This document shows, piece after piece, positions 1-10,777 of a stretch of DNA of 64,000 nucleotides. Positions within the stretch are counted from its first letter, which is position 1. Every line of letters starts with the position of its first letter. The stretch is from Thermoanaerobaculia bacterium (GTDB taxonomy: Bacteria > Acidobacteriota > Thermoanaerobaculia > Multivoradales > Multivoraceae). Below the pieces are notes generated by a model. That model did not search any database. It was not told the DNA's origin and saw only the letters and a program-made list of their open reading frames with translations. The translations under genes were made by a program, and so were the position numbers. The DNA lies in assembly GCA_022823665.1 (NCBI GenBank), contig JAJEHN010000009.1:1-64000 (forward strand). The letters are read 5' to 3'.

Positions 1-1
1 C

Positions 2-2401
2 GAGGTCACCGTCACCGCCACCGACGAGGACGGCATCACGGGCTCGGTGTCCATCACGGTGACCGTCACGAACGTGAACGAGGCTCCGACCTTCGCGTCG
101 GCGACCACGCTGGTGTTGTCGGTCGCCGAAGGGACGACCGGCAACATCGGCTCGCCGGTGACCGCCACGGACCCGGAGGGCACCTCGCTGACCTACAGCC
201 TCAGCGGTACGGATGGCTCGGCGTTCCAGATCTCCTCCGCCGGGCAGATCTCCCTCGCGAGCGGCACGGTCCTCAACCACGAGCAGAAGGCCAGCTACAG
301 CTTCAACGTCGTTGCTTCCGAGCCTGGCCAGGCCCCGCTCACGGCGACCCGTGCGGTCACGCTGACCGTCACCGACGTCGCCGAGACGATCACCATCAGC
401 GGGCTGGCCAGCGCCACCGTCGCCGAGAACGCCGCCTGGACCGGGCCGACGCCTACGACGACCGGCCATCGCGGCACGGTGACCTGGACGAAGTCCGGGA
501 CCGATGCGAACGACTTCGGGATCGTCAGCGCGACTGGCGTCCTGTCCATGGTGGCGAGAGACCACGAGGATCCGGTCGACGACGACCCCGACAACGTCTA
601 TGAGGTCACCGTCACCGCGACCGACGAGGACAGCATCACCGGCTCCGTCTCCATCACGCTGACCGTCACCAACGTCAACGAGGCGCCGGCCTTCGCCACG
701 GCCACGACACTGGCGCTGTCGGCGCCGGAGGGAACGACCGGCAACATCGGCTCGCCGATGACCGCCACGGACCCGGAAGGGGCGGCAATCACTTACTCGC
801 TCACCGGCACGGACGCCTCGGCATTCCAGGTCTCATCCACCGGGCAGATCTCCCTGGCCGCTGGCACAGTGCTCAACCACGAGCAGAAGGCCAGCTACAG
901 CTTCAACGTCGTCGCTTCCGAGCCTGGTCAGACACCGCTCACCGCCACTCGTGCCGTGACCCTGACCGTCACCGACGTCGACGAGTCCCTGACGATCACC
1001 GGTCTCGCCAACGCAACCGTCGCCGAGAACGCCGCATGGACCAGTCCGACGCCTACCGCGACCGGACATCGCGGCGCCGTGACGTGGACCAAGTCCGGGA
1101 CAGACGCCGCCGACTTCGCGATCGTGAGCACGACTGGCGTCCTCTCGATGGTGGCGAGAGACCACGAGGACGCAGCGGACGCCGACCAGGACAACGTCTA
1201 CGAGGTCACGGTCACCGCGACCGACGAGGACAGCATCACCGGCTCGGTGTCCATCACCGTGACCGTCACGAACGTGAACGAGCCGCCCACCTTCGCTTCG
1301 GCGACCACGCTCGCGCTGTCGGCCCCTGAGGGGACGACCGGCAACGTCGGCTCGCCGGTCACGGCCACGGACCCGGAGGGCGCGACGCTGACCTACAGCC
1401 TCAACGGCACCGATGCCTTGGCGTTCCAGATCTCCTCCACCGGCCAGATCTCCCTCGCCGCTGGCACGATCCTCAACCACGAGCGGAAAGCCAGCTACAG
1501 CTTCAACGTCGTTGCCTCCGAGCCCGGCCAGGCCCCCCTCACCGCGACTCGCGCGGTAGCGCTGACGATCACGGACGTAGCCGAGACGCTCGCGATCACC
1601 GGCCTGGCGAACGCCACGGTCGCCGAGAACGCCGCCTGGACCGGGCCGACGCCTTCCGCGACCGGCCATCGCGGCACTGTCACCTGGACCAAGTCCGGGA
1701 CGGACGCTGCCGACTTCGGAATCGTCAGCGCGACCGGTGTGCTCTCAATGATCGCTCGCGACTACGAGAATCCGGCGGACGACGACCCGGACAACGTCTA
1801 CGAGGTCACGGTCACGGCGACGGACGAGGACAACATCACGGGCTCCGTCGCCATCACGGTGACGGTCACCAACGTGAACGAGCCGCCCACCTTCGCCGCA
1901 GCGACGACGTTGGCGCTGTCGGTGCCCGAAGGCACGATCGGGAACATCGGTTCGCCAGTCACGGCGACGGACCCGGAGGGCGCGACGCTGACCTACAGCC
2001 TCAGCGGCGCCGATGCCTCGGCCTTCCAGGTCTCATCCACCGGCCAGATCTCCCTCGCCACCGGCACGATCCTCAACCACGAGCAGAAGGCCAGCTACAG
2101 CTTCAACGTCGTCGCGTCCGAACCCGGACAGACACCGCTCACCGCAACACGCGCCGTGACCCTGGCCGTCACCGACGTCGCCGAGACGTTGACGATCACT
2201 GGTCTCGCAAACGCCACAGTCGCCGAGAACGCCGCATGGACCGGGCCGACGCCCTCCACAACCGGCCATCGCGGCGCCGTGACCTGGACCAAGTCCGGCG
2301 CCGATGCAGACGACTTCGGGATCGTCAGCGGGACCGGCGTGCTCTCAATGATCGCCCGCGACTACGAGAATCCGGCGGACGACGACCAGGACAACGTCTA
2401 C
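2..2401 (+). repeat. Four exact-length 600-bp tandem repeats
   Basis: Units begin with the same codons (Glu-Val-Thr-Val-Thr) at 2, 602, 1202 and 1802, and a partial fifth begins at 2402. Every period is exactly 600 bp with no indel. Units differ mostly at third codon positions and at a few residues. Each encodes 200 residues. The array continues to the left of the window, so the total copy number is unknown. Confidence 0.95.
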
Positions 2402-4285
2402 GAAGTCACCGTCACCGCCACCGACGAGGACGGCATCACGGGCTCGGCCGCCATCACTCTCACCTTGACCGACGTCGACGAGACGCCTGCCCCCGGCGAG
2501 CCGCCTGTCGATCCAGGCGAGCCGCCGCCTGCCGCCAACCGGCCGCCGGAGTTCCCGGACCCGGCGCCCTTGGCGGTCCTGGTCGACGAAGGAGCCACGG
2601 GGGTGATCGGTCCGCCTGTCGTGGCCATCGACCCGGACGGCGATGAACTGACCTACAGCCTCAGCGGAAGCGACGCCGCCTTCTTTGCCATTGATCCGCC
2701 TACCGGGCAGCTCTCCATACCGGCCGCCACGCCACTGACCCGGAACGTCCAGGAGGCCTACGGCCTCGTCGTGCTCGCATCGGACGGCGACCTGACCGCC
2801 AGCCGCGGGGTGACGGTCGTCGTCCTTGACGCCGGCTCGCCCGCCGACCCGCCGCCGACCAACGCGGCGGCGGCGCCGGCGGCGCCGACGAACGTGGTCG
2901 CCACGCTTCTGACCTCGACGGTCGTCCTGCTGAGCTGGGAGGACAACTCCCCGAACGAGGCGGGTTTCGTCATCTTCTCCCGAACCGACGGAGAGGAATG
3001 GACGGCGCTGCGGTCCGTTGCAGCAAACGTGACCACGGCCACGATCCAGGGGCTGAAGGCTGGCTCAGCGTACGAGTTCCTGGTCGCCGCGGCCAATCCG
3101 GACGGCTCCGCGGCGAGCGGAACAGCGGCGGTGGCCCTGTCGCTGGCCCCGCCGACCCATGTTGACGCAACGCTCCTTGAACCCACGAGCGTGCGCGTGA
3201 CCTGGCGCGACAACTCCACCGCGGAAGAGGGATTCGAGGTCGAGTACCGGTCGGCCTCGAACGGCCACCCCAGCGCGACTGCCTTCGGCGGCCGTGACGC
3301 GATTGGGGACTGGACCGTCGGCGCAGCCGTAGTGGCGAACCGATCCTCGGCCATCGTCTCCGGCCTGGAGGCGGGCCGCCGTTACGTCTTCCGGGTAAAG
3401 GCGCTGGCAGCGACCGACTTCTCCTTCAGCCTGCCGGGAACGGTCGAACTCGTCGAACCGCCGCCCCGGGGTTCCATGACCGATTGCACTCCGGCGGGCC
3501 CGGTCGCGCGCCTCTCGGACGACTACTACCTGCGCATGTGTTTCGAGACGCCGTCCGGGGTTCAGATGGACGCCTCGAACTACCATCTCGAATCGGCAGC
3601 TTCGGGACTGGCCTACTTCTTCGATCGCGACAATGTCGAGGTGCTGGTCAAGGTGCTCGACGGCTGCGCGATCAACGGACACCGGTGGGCGTTCGTCGCC
3701 CCGGTCACCGATCTCGCGTTCAACCTGGAGATCGTGGAGCGAAGCACGGGCCGTCGGTTCACCCATCGCAACCCGAAGTCCACGACGGCAAAGCCGCGAA
3801 GCGACACCGCGGCTTTCCCATGTGAACCTGGAGCCGGCGAGGCTGCTGGTGCAGTCAGCGCTGCCGCCACCTGGGCAACGGCGACCGATCTCGCCGCCCT
3901 GCCGACGGCTGCACCGGCCCCTGCGAACGCTGACACGCCGGCCTGCGAGCCCGACGGCCCCGGCGTCGAACTCGACGGCGGCTACCGCGTCGACATGTGC
4001 GTCGTCCTGCCGAACAGCGAGGAGCGTCCCGCGCTGGACTGGGGCCTTGGCGGTCCCTCCTCGGCGCTGCTCTACTTCTTCGACAAGGAGAACGTCGAAG
4101 TGCTCGTCAAGGTGCTCGACGGCTGCGCCATCAACGGCCATCGCTGGGTGTTCGCGGCGCCCGCGACCGATCTGGCGTTCCACCTGGCGATCAGAGGGCC
4201 GGGCGGCAAGCAGTGGAACCACCTGAATCCGGCCGGCCGGACGGCTCTGCCCCGGGCCGATACTCGGGCCTTCGCCTGCGAGTAG
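2..4285 (+). CDS. Giant secreted cadherin-like / fibronectin-III repeat protein (5' end outside window)
   Basis: The frame is open from the first bases of the window, so the N-terminus and any signal peptide lie upstream; 1427 residues are visible. In order there are four 200-residue units, each holding two cadherin-like beta-sandwich domains (one starting near VNEAPTF with SAPEGTTGNIGSPV, one with TVAENAAW), then one diverged cadherin-like domain (about 2555-2830), two FN3-like domains (about 2880-3450) and two copies of a four-Cys domain (3486-3835 and 3943-4285). Cadherin-like and FN3 arrays are typical of surface or secreted adhesins. Acidic motifs such as DPEG and DHED fit calcium binding, but that is inferred. 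No LPXTG motif, transmembrane anchor or enzyme domain is visible. It faces the RNase H gene convergently across 22 bp. The family class is firm; partner and role are unknown. Confidence 0.85.
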   Translation, partial: EVTVTATDEDGITGSVSITVTVTNVNEAPTFASATTLVLSVAEGTTGNIGSPVTATDPEGTSLTYSLSGTDGSAFQISSAGQISLASGTVLNHEQKASYSFNVVASEPGQAPLTATRAVTLTVTDVAETITISGLASATVAENAAWTGPTPTTTGHRGTVTWTKSGTDANDFGIVSATGVLSMVARDHEDPVDDDPDNVYEVTVTATDEDSITGSVSITLTVTNVNEAPAFATATTLALSAPEGTTGNIGSPMTATDPEGAAITYSLTGTDASAFQVSSTGQISLAAGTVLNHEQKASYSFNVVASEPGQTPLTATRAVTLTVTDVDESLTITGLANATVAENAAWTSPTPTATGHRGAVTWTKSGTDAADFAIVSTTGVLSMVARDHEDAADADQDNVYEVTVTATDEDSITGSVSITVTVTNVNEPPTFASATTLALSAPEGTTGNVGSPVTATDPEGATLTYSLNGTDALAFQISSTGQISLAAGTILNHERKASYSFNVVASEPGQAPLTATRAVALTITDVAETLAITGLANATVAENAAWTGPTPSATGHRGTVTWTKSGTDAADFGIVSATGVLSMIARDYENPADDDPDNVYEVTVTATDEDNITGSVAITVTVTNVNEPPTFAAATTLALSVPEGTIGNIGSPVTATDPEGATLTYSLSGADASAFQVSSTGQISLATGTILNHEQKASYSFNVVASEPGQTPLTATRAVTLAVTDVAETLTITGLANATVAENAAWTGPTPSTTGHRGAVTWTKSGADADDFGIVSGTGVLSMIARDYENPADDDQDNVYEVTVTATDEDGITGSAAITLTLTDVDETPAPGEPPVDPGEPPPAANRPPEFPDPAPLAVLVDEGATGVIGPPVVAIDPDGDELTYSLSGSDAAFFAIDPPTGQLSIPAATPLTRNVQEAYGLVVLASDGDLTASRGVTVVVLDAGSPADPPPTNAAAAPAAPTNVVATLLTSTVVLLSWEDNSPNEAGFVIFSRTDGEEWTALRSVAANVTTATIQGLKAGSAYEFLVAAANPDGSAASGTAAVALSLAPPTHVDATLLEPTSVRVTWRDNSTAEEGFEVEYRSASNGHPSATAFGGRDAIGDWTVGAAVVANRSSAIVSGLEAGRRYVFRVKALAATDFSFSLPGTVELVEPPPRGSMTDCTPAGPVARLSDDYYLRMCFETPSGVQMDASNYHLESAASGLAYFFDRDNVEVLVKVLDGCAINGHRWAFVAPVTDLAFNLEIVERSTGRRFTHRNPKSTTAKPRSDTAAFPCEPGAGEAAGAVSAAATWATATDLAALPTAAPAPANADTPACEPDGPGVELDGGYRVDMCVVLPNSEERPALDWGLGGPSSALLYFFDKENVEVLVKVLDGCAINGHRWVFAAPATDLAFHLAIRGPGGKQWNHLNPAGRTALPRADTRAFACE

Positions 4286-4307
4286 CGCTTCCGGCAAACC
4301 GGCCGTC

Positions 4308-5225
4308 TCAGAACAGCTCGCGCGCTCGATCCTTGAGATCGCCGAGCCGGTCCGCCGCTTCACCGGACGGCTCGGGCCAGAACACCCGGCGCCGGTCGAG
4401 TTCCCTGTCCAGCCGATGCCAGAGTTCCGCGTTCTTCACCGCTCCACCCGCCTTGGTTCGCCAACGGTTCCGCCTCCACGCGTGACGCCAAAGAGAAGCG
4501 CCCTGGCGCAGATAGTCGTTGCCCGTATACACCGCGGCCTGCTGACCGGCCGGCAGACCGGCGAACAGTTCCAGGACGCACTCGAGTTCCAGCCGGTTCG
4601 GGGTCGTGCCGGTGGCTCGGCCGGTCCGTTCGCCAGTGCCCTCCGGGAAATCGAGCTCCGCCACCCAGACGCCTCGGCCCCCGACGCAGCGGACCTTGAC
4701 GAACAGTCGCAGGCAGTCCGGCGGAATCGCGTCCTCCGACGGCGCTTCGGCGGCGGATCCCCCTCCTTGCGCCTCGATCTCCGCCGTGGCCAGAGCGTCC
4801 ACGCGCTCGTTCCACTCGTTTCCCGCGTGGCCCTTGACCCAGTGCCATCTCACGCGGTGCCGCCGGTTCAGGGCGTCCAGCTTCCGCCACAGATCCACGT
4901 TCTTCACCGAACCCCCGTCGCGGCGCCGCCAGCCGCTGGCTCGCCAGCGGCTGAGCCACGAGGTGATTCCCTGTCGCACATAGCGGGAATCCGTGTACAG
5001 GTCGACCGCGCTGGGTACGGAGAGGCGACTCAGCGCGGAAATCGCCGCCTGCAGTTCCATCCGGTTGTTCGTCGTACTGGGTGCGCCTCCCGTGACTTCC
5101 TCCACGCCGCCTTCCGGGGAAAGGAGCACCGCGGCCCATCCGCCCGGACCGGGATTCGGCCGAGCCCCACCGTCCGTGTAGATGACGAGGCTGGAGGAAA
5201 GGCGGTCGCCAGGCGAGCGGTTCAT
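4308..5225 (-). CDS. rnhA: Ribonuclease HI with a second, degenerate RNase H-like domain
   Basis: This 305-residue protein should cut RNA in RNA-DNA hybrids. Domain 1 (about residues 12-150) has the four acidic catalytic residues of RNase HI: D18 in [17 protein letters not shown]57 in NNRMELQA, D79 in [11 protein letters not shown] and D143 in NERVDALA, plus the KGHAGNEWN loop. Domain 2 (about 172-285) repeats the later elements ([32 protein letters not shown]) but lacks the first Asp, and G235 sits where D79 would be, so it is probably inactive. Ordinary RNase HI is about 155 residues, so this is a duplication or fusion. The ATG at 5225 directly precedes the conserved domain; the frame is open further upstream but runs towards the divergent gene. 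Function of domain 1 is confident; the role of domain 2 is unknown. Confidence 0.85.
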   Translation of the reverse strand: MNRSPGDRLSSSLVIYTDGGARPNPGPGGWAAVLLSPEGGVEEVTGGAPSTTNNRMELQAAISALSRLSVPSAVDLYTDSRYVRQGITSWLSRWRASGWRRRDGGSVKNVDLWRKLDALNRRHRVRWHWVKGHAGNEWNERVDALATAEIEAQGGGSAAEAPSEDAIPPDCLRLFVKVRCVGGRGVWVAELDFPEGTGERTGRATGTTPNRLELECVLELFAGLPAGQQAAVYTGNDYLRQGASLWRHAWRRNRWRTKAGGAVKNAELWHRLDRELDRRRVFWPEPSGEAADRLGDLKDRARELF

Positions 5226-5388
5226 CGAAGCGTCACGGAAACGCACTCCGGTCCGCGACACTGCCGCGGGGCGCCGAATGCACGAACCGAGCGTACCAAT
5301 CACGGGCCGGCGCCGAGTCGCCAGTACCAGCGGGTGTCGCGGGCGCCCCGCGGAAAGCGATTCTTGCCCGTAACATAGAGACCCGCTC

Positions 5389-8300
5389 ATGAAGTACACG
5401 CACCCAGCCATCCCATTCGTTCTTCTCCTCATCGCCGGCGCGACGGCCGCGACCGGACAGGACGGCCCGGACCCGTTCGAAGGCATCGAGTTCCGGCTCG
5501 TCGGCCCCAGCCGCGGCGGTCGGGTCACCGCGGTCGCCGGGCACACATCCCATCCCTACACCTTCTACATGGGCTCGACCGGCGGCGGCGTCTGGCGCAC
5601 GACGAACGCCGGCATCTCCTGGGAGAACCTGAGCGACGACGACTTCAGGGCCGGCTCGGTCGGCGCGGTGACCGTGGCGCCGAGCGATCCGAACGTGATC
5701 TACGTCGGCATGGGCTCCGCCTGCCCGCGCGGCAACGTCTCGATCGGCGACGGCATGTACCGCTCGACGGACGCGGGCGCTTCCTGGCAGCACATCGGCC
5801 TGGAGCGGGCCGGCGCGATCAGCCGCGTCCGTGTCCACCCGGACGACCCGAACGTGCTCTGGGTCGGCGTGCTGGGCCAGATCTTCGGCAGCAATCCGGA
5901 ACGGGGCGTCTACCGTTCGACCGATGGCGGCGAGACCTGGCAGCAGGTGCTCGGCATCTCGGACGACGCGGGGATCGCCGACCTGGAGCTCGATCCCTTC
6001 AATCCCCGCGTCCTCTATGCCGCCGTCTGGCGTGTCGAGCGCAAGCCGTGGACGCTCGTCGACGGCAGCGACGAGGGCGGCCTGTTCCGCTCGACCGACG
6101 GCGGCGACACCTGGGAGCGCCTCGAGGGTGGCCTCCCGACCGGGGTCCTCGGCCGGATCGGCGTCTCCGCGTCGCCGGCCAGACGCGGCCGTCTGTGGAC
6201 GATCATCACGGCGGCGGACGGCCGCGGCGGCATCTTCCGCTCGGAAGACCACGGCGACACCTGGACGAAGGTGAGCGACGAGCCCGAGCTGCTCACCCGC
6301 GGCTGGTACTACAGCCACATTCACGCCGATCCGGCCGACCCGGACACGGTCTGGGGCTCGAACGTGCGCTTCTTCAAGTCGGTGGACGCCGGCGCCAACT
6401 GGGAACGGGTCGGCACGCCGCACGGCGACAACCACGACCTCTGGATCAACCCGGAGCAACCGCACATCATGGTCCAGGCGAACGACGGCGGCGCCAACGT
6501 GAGCGTTGACGGCGGCCAGTCATGGTCCACCCAGAACAACCAGCCGACCGCCGAGTTCTACCGGGTCACCGTCGACAACCAGTTCCCCTACCGCATCTAC
6601 GGCGCCCAGCAGGACAACAGCACGATCTCCGTGCCGTCGCGGCCGATGCCCGAGCTGACGCCGACCCAGCACTGGCACTCGGTGGCCGGCGCCGAGAGCG
6701 GGCACATCGCCGTCCACCCCGAGCAGCCCCATCTCGTCTACTCGGGCAACTACCTGGGCCGGATCGACCGCTACGACCACCGCAGCGGCACCGCCCGCAA
6801 CATGATCCTCTACCCCCAGATGCAGGACGGCACGGCGCCACGCGACCTGCGCTACCGCTTTCAGTGGAACGCGCCGATCCTCATTTCCCGGCACGATCCG
6901 GACGTCGTGTACCACACGTCGAACTACATCCACCGCACCCGGGACGGCGGCTGGACCTGGGAGACGATCTCGCCCGACCTGACGACCGACGACGACGAGA
7001 AGCAGGGCGTCCCCGGCGGGCCTGTCCAACACGACCACACCGGCGTCGAGGTCTACAACACGATCTTCGCCCTTGCTGAATCGCCGCAGACGGCGGGCGA
7101 AATCTGGGCGGGCAGCGACGACGGCCGCATCCACGTCAGCCGTGACAACGGCGCCACCTGGGTCGACGTCACCCCGGCCGGAATGCCGGCCGACGGCACG
7201 GTCAACTCGATCGACGTCTCGCACCACGACCCGCGGCGCGTCTATGTCGGCGTCTACCGATACCGGATGAACGACTACACGCCGTACATCTTCCGGACCG
7301 ACGACGGCGGCGAGAGCTGGGCCACGGTCACCGATGGTCTGCCGGCCGACCACTTCGTGCGTGTCGTGCGCGAAGACCCGGGCGCGGACGGTCTGCTCTT
7401 CGCCGGCACCGAGTTCGGTCTCTACGCCTCCTTCGACGGCGGGGATTCCTGGAGCTCGTTCCAGTTGAACCTGCCGCGGACGCCGATCACCGACCTGCTC
7501 ATCCACCACAACGCCGGCAACCCGGACCTCGTGCTCGCGACCCAGGGCCGCAGCTTCTGGGTGCTCGATGACCTCGGCGCGGTGCGCGAACTCGCGGCGG
7601 AAGTCGCCGCCGGCACGGTGCGAGCCGTACCCCGGCTCCTCTCGCCCGAGCCAGTCGTCCGCGTCGACCGCCCCGGTGGAGGCGGCGGCTTCGCCAACGG
7701 CGCCTCGATCTGGTTCGACTTTCCCGAGAAGCCGACCGGCCGGGTCGAACTGGCGATCTCCCCCGACGGCAACGACCGGGTGCTGCGGCGCTTCGTGTCG
7801 CTGCCGGAAGGCGAGGAGATCGAGAACGGCGACGAGGAGCGTCCACGGATCGAGTCCTTCGAGGCGAAGGAGGGGCTCAACCGGGTCGTCTGGAACCTGC
7901 GCGGCCAGGCGCCTCACCTGGTCGAAGGCGCCATCATGTCCCTGTCTTACACCGGCGGCCCCTACCTGCCGCCGGGAACCTACCGGGCAACGCTGGCGGT
8001 CGACGACTGGTCCGACAGCCGGACCTTCGAGGTGCTGGCCGATCCGCGGCTCGAAGACATCTCCCAGGCCGACCTGGAGGAGCAGTACGCGATGCTCGAC
8101 CGGTTGTCGACGCGGTTGACGGCGATCCACGACGCGATCGCCGGCATACGCAGCGTCCGGGAACAGGCCGGAGCCCTCGAGGAACGTCTCGACGAAGCCG
8201 GCGCCCCGGAGCTGAGACCGGCGGTCGAGGCGATCCTGGAGCTCGCCGGGGAACTCGACGAGCGATTGATCCAGTCACGGAGCCGCGTCTCCCAGGACGC

Positions 8301-8532
8301 GCTCAACTTCCAGCCCCGGATCGACAACCAGTACGCGTACCTCTACACTCACGTCTTCGGCAACACCGCCCGGCCGACGGCCGGCGCACGCCGTCGTTTC
8401 GAGGATCTCGAGGCCGAGCTCCTGCCGATCCTCGAGGCCGTATCCGGGTTGACCGGATCGCAGCTTGAAGAACTGAACCGGCGAGCCCGGGAGTTGGCGA
8501 TTCCCGCCGTCCAGCCGCCAGCCGGCCGATAA
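5389..8532 (+). CDS. Secreted sortilin/VPS10-like Asp-box beta-propeller protein
   Basis: The 1047-residue product starts with a signal peptide (hydrophobic [16 protein letters not shown], then cleavage near TGQ). It contains at least eleven Asp-box (BNR) motifs of the form S/T-x-D-x-G-x-T/S-W, for example [26 protein letters not shown] and [13 protein letters not shown], spread over about residues 65-690. This indicates large beta-propellers like those of sortilin and the exo-sialidase-like proteins common in Acidobacteriota and Bacteroidota. The C-terminal third (about 750-1047) is a beta-rich segment followed by an alpha-helical segment ([17 protein letters not shown] onward). No sialidase Arg triad was identified, so enzymatic activity is not claimed. 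It is followed after 25 bp by a DUF5916 gene and probably co-transcribed. A TAACAT box lies 12 nt before the ATG. Confidence 0.8.
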   Translation: MKYTHPAIPFVLLLIAGATAATGQDGPDPFEGIEFRLVGPSRGGRVTAVAGHTSHPYTFYMGSTGGGVWRTTNAGISWENLSDDDFRAGSVGAVTVAPSDPNVIYVGMGSACPRGNVSIGDGMYRSTDAGASWQHIGLERAGAISRVRVHPDDPNVLWVGVLGQIFGSNPERGVYRSTDGGETWQQVLGISDDAGIADLELDPFNPRVLYAAVWRVERKPWTLVDGSDEGGLFRSTDGGDTWERLEGGLPTGVLGRIGVSASPARRGRLWTIITAADGRGGIFRSEDHGDTWTKVSDEPELLTRGWYYSHIHADPADPDTVWGSNVRFFKSVDAGANWERVGTPHGDNHDLWINPEQPHIMVQANDGGANVSVDGGQSWSTQNNQPTAEFYRVTVDNQFPYRIYGAQQDNSTISVPSRPMPELTPTQHWHSVAGAESGHIAVHPEQPHLVYSGNYLGRIDRYDHRSGTARNMILYPQMQDGTAPRDLRYRFQWNAPILISRHDPDVVYHTSNYIHRTRDGGWTWETISPDLTTDDDEKQGVPGGPVQHDHTGVEVYNTIFALAESPQTAGEIWAGSDDGRIHVSRDNGATWVDVTPAGMPADGTVNSIDVSHHDPRRVYVGVYRYRMNDYTPYIFRTDDGGESWATVTDGLPADHFVRVVREDPGADGLLFAGTEFGLYASFDGGDSWSSFQLNLPRTPITDLLIHHNAGNPDLVLATQGRSFWVLDDLGAVRELAAEVAAGTVRAVPRLLSPEPVVRVDRPGGGGGFANGASIWFDFPEKPTGRVELAISPDGNDRVLRRFVSLPEGEEIENGDEERPRIESFEAKEGLNRVVWNLRGQAPHLVEGAIMSLSYTGGPYLPPGTYRATLAVDDWSDSRTFEVLADPRLEDISQADLEEQYAMLDRLSTRLTAIHDAIAGIRSVREQAGALEERLDEAGAPELRPAVEAILELAGELDERLIQSRSRVSQDALNFQPRIDNQYAYLYTHVFGNTARPTAGARRRFEDLEAELLPILEAVSGLTGSQLEELNRRARELAIPAVQPPAGR

Positions 8533-8557
8533 GCAGAACTCGTAGCGCAATCGTCCG

Positions 8558-10777
8558 ATGCCGCGACACCACCTTCCGCGCGGCGCTGTCGCGCTGATCA
8601 CCCTCCTTGCGGCCGGCAACGGCATCGCGGCGGCGCAGGTCGAGACGCGGAGCGATCGTCCGCGGCTACAGGCGATGCGTCTCGCGCAGGCGCCGGTCAT
8701 CGACGGCGACGTCCTCGGCGAAGAGCTCTGGCTCGATGTCGACTTCGGCACGGGCTTCCAGCAGGTGGAGCCGTTCGAAGGCGAACCGGCGAGCGAACGG
8801 ACCGAGGTGCGGATCGCCTTCGACGACGCCGCCCTCTACATCGCCGTCATCTGCTTCGACCGGGACGCCTCCTCCCTGGCCATCTCCGACAGCCGCCGCG
8901 ACGCCAGGCTCCAGGACGAGGACAGCTTCCGGGTGATCCTCGACACGTTCGGGGACCGGCAGAACGGCTTCGTCTTCGGCACGAACGTCGCGGGAATCCA
9001 GTACGACGGCCAGTTCACGAACCAGGGCCGCGGCGGCGGAGGGGGTTCCTCTCGCAGCTTCAGTTCCGGCGGCGCCAACCTGGACTGGGATACGTCCTGG
9101 ACGGTGAGAACGATGAGCGGCGAGTTCGGCTGGAGCGCCGAGATGGCGATTCCCTTCCGCAGTCTCCGGTACGGATCGGGCCGCGCGATCTGGGGCCTGA
9201 ACTTCGAGCGCAACATCCGGCGCAAGAACGAAACGGCGTTCTGGGCCCATCTCGGCCGCCAGCACGACCTGTTCCGGGTGTCGGAAGCCGGACACCTGGT
9301 CGGCGTGGAACCGCCGCGCCAGCGCAATCTCCAGTTGACTCCGTACGTCCTGAGCTCGGCCCGCGACTACGTGGAGGGCAGCACCGACGACAGCGAAATC
9401 GGCATGGACCTCAAGTACGGCGTCACCCCGAGCCTGACGCTTGACTTGACCGTCAACACGGACTTCGCCCAGGTGGAAGCCGACGATCAGCAGATCAATC
9501 TGGATCGCTTCAGCCTGTTCTTCCCCGAGAAGCGGCCCTTCTTCCTGGAGAACTCCGGTCTCTTCCGCGTCGGCGGCCGGTCCTCGTTCCGCGGCGGCAC
9601 CGAACTCTTCTTCAGCCGGCGGATCGGCCTCAGCGGCGGCATGCCCGTGCCGATCCTCGGCGGCGCCCGCCTGTCCGGCAGGGCCGGTGGATTCAACGTC
9701 GGCTTCCTGAACATGCAGACGGATGACCTGGGGGACATCCACGGCAACAACTTCACGGTCGCGCGGCTTGGCCGCGAGTACCGTAACCGGAGCCGGGCCG
9801 GCGTGCTGGTCGTCAACCGCCAGGGCACCGGCTCGCTGGCGCCGGAGGGAGACCGCAACCGGACCTACGCCGTCGACGGCCAGATCGGCATCGGGCAGTT
9901 CACGGACGTCTCGGGCTGGGCGGCCCGAACGGAAACCCCCGGCCTCACCGGCAGGGACCATGGTTTCGGCCTCGACGGCGGCTACAGTTCCCCGTTCTGG
10001 CGCTGGCGTCTCGGCTATGCCGAGATCGGCGAGGACTTCAACCCCGAAGTCGGTTTCCTCAGCCGCTCCGGCTACCGCCAGTTCAACGGCTACATCCGGC
10101 GCCGCTTCCGCCCGGCGGGCGAGGGCCGCGTCAAGGAGTTCGGCCCGCGCGTCTTCTACGACGGCTTCTGGAACTTCGACGGCTACCAGGAAACGCAGCG
10201 CTACTCCGTCGGCGGCGAAGTCGAGTTCCGGAACGGCGCCCAGATCAGCCTCTCCGCCGGCGGCCGCTACGAGGGACTGCTCGAGCCCTTCACGCTCGCC
10301 GGCCTCGTGAACGTGCCGGCCGGGGAGTACGACGACCACGGCTTCTTCCTGTTCATGAACACGAACCGGGGCCGCGCGGTGAGCCTCTTCACCAGGGTCC
10401 AGGGCGGGGGCTTCTTCGGCGGCGACCAGCTCGTGCTCGATCCGTCCCTGAGCATCCGCCTCGGCGACTACCTGACCTCCGAGTTGAGCTGGTCGTACAA
10501 CGACATCGACCTCCCGATGGGCGCCTTCAAGACTCACCTGGGACGCCTCCGGGTCACCTACGCCTTCAGCACCAGCCTGCTCCTCCAGGCCCTGATCCAG
10601 TACAACGACCTGACCCACAGCGTGAACACGAATGTCCGCTTCAGTTGGCTGAACGAGGCGAACAGGGGCCTCTTCGTCGTCTACAACGAGATCTCGGAGT
10701 TCGGCCTGCTCGGCCTGGACACGCCGGACCGGAGCCTGGCGGTCAAGTACAACCGCACCTTTGACGTCTTCCGCTAA
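8558..10777 (+). CDS. DUF5916 protein with N-terminal CBM9-like carbohydrate-binding domain
   Basis: 739 residues with an N-terminal signal peptide (VALITLLAAGNGIAAAQ). Residues about 40-210 resemble the CBM9-like sugar-binding fold that precedes DUF5916 (APVIDGDVLGEELW, then DDAALYIAVICFD). The remainder is rich in alternating aromatic/polar beta strands with the family hallmark LFFPEKRPFFLENSGLF, and it ends in a long strand-rich segment compatible with an outer-membrane barrel. Proteins of this type are widespread in Bacteroidota and Acidobacteriota; their biochemical role is unproven. The gene lies 25 bp after the Asp-box protein and its end overlaps the gamma-glutamyltransferase start by 17 bp, suggesting one transcript. 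Family call is firm; function is open. Confidence 0.8.
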   Translation: MPRHHLPRGAVALITLLAAGNGIAAAQVETRSDRPRLQAMRLAQAPVIDGDVLGEELWLDVDFGTGFQQVEPFEGEPASERTEVRIAFDDAALYIAVICFDRDASSLAISDSRRDARLQDEDSFRVILDTFGDRQNGFVFGTNVAGIQYDGQFTNQGRGGGGGSSRSFSSGGANLDWDTSWTVRTMSGEFGWSAEMAIPFRSLRYGSGRAIWGLNFERNIRRKNETAFWAHLGRQHDLFRVSEAGHLVGVEPPRQRNLQLTPYVLSSARDYVEGSTDDSEIGMDLKYGVTPSLTLDLTVNTDFAQVEADDQQINLDRFSLFFPEKRPFFLENSGLFRVGGRSSFRGGTELFFSRRIGLSGGMPVPILGGARLSGRAGGFNVGFLNMQTDDLGDIHGNNFTVARLGREYRNRSRAGVLVVNRQGTGSLAPEGDRNRTYAVDGQIGIGQFTDVSGWAARTETPGLTGRDHGFGLDGGYSSPFWRWRLGYAEIGEDFNPEVGFLSRSGYRQFNGYIRRRFRPAGEGRVKEFGPRVFYDGFWNFDGYQETQRYSVGGEVEFRNGAQISLSAGGRYEGLLEPFTLAGLVNVPAGEYDDHGFFLFMNTNRGRAVSLFTRVQGGGFFGGDQLVLDPSLSIRLGDYLTSELSWSYNDIDLPMGAFKTHLGRLRVTYAFSTSLLLQALIQYNDLTHSVNTNVRFSWLNEANRGLFVVYNEISEFGLLGLDTPDRSLAVKYNRTFDVFR

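Noticed and set aside
2..2401. A CRISPR-like array, considered because of strict periodicity
   Set aside because: The period is 600 bp, far too long, and the repeats are coding and in frame.
3065..4363. A 432-codon minus-strand frame opposite the FN3/four-Cys region
   Set aside because: Low-complexity Arg/Gly/Ala composition and no motifs; it overlaps the well-supported adhesin-like gene and the RNase H gene end.
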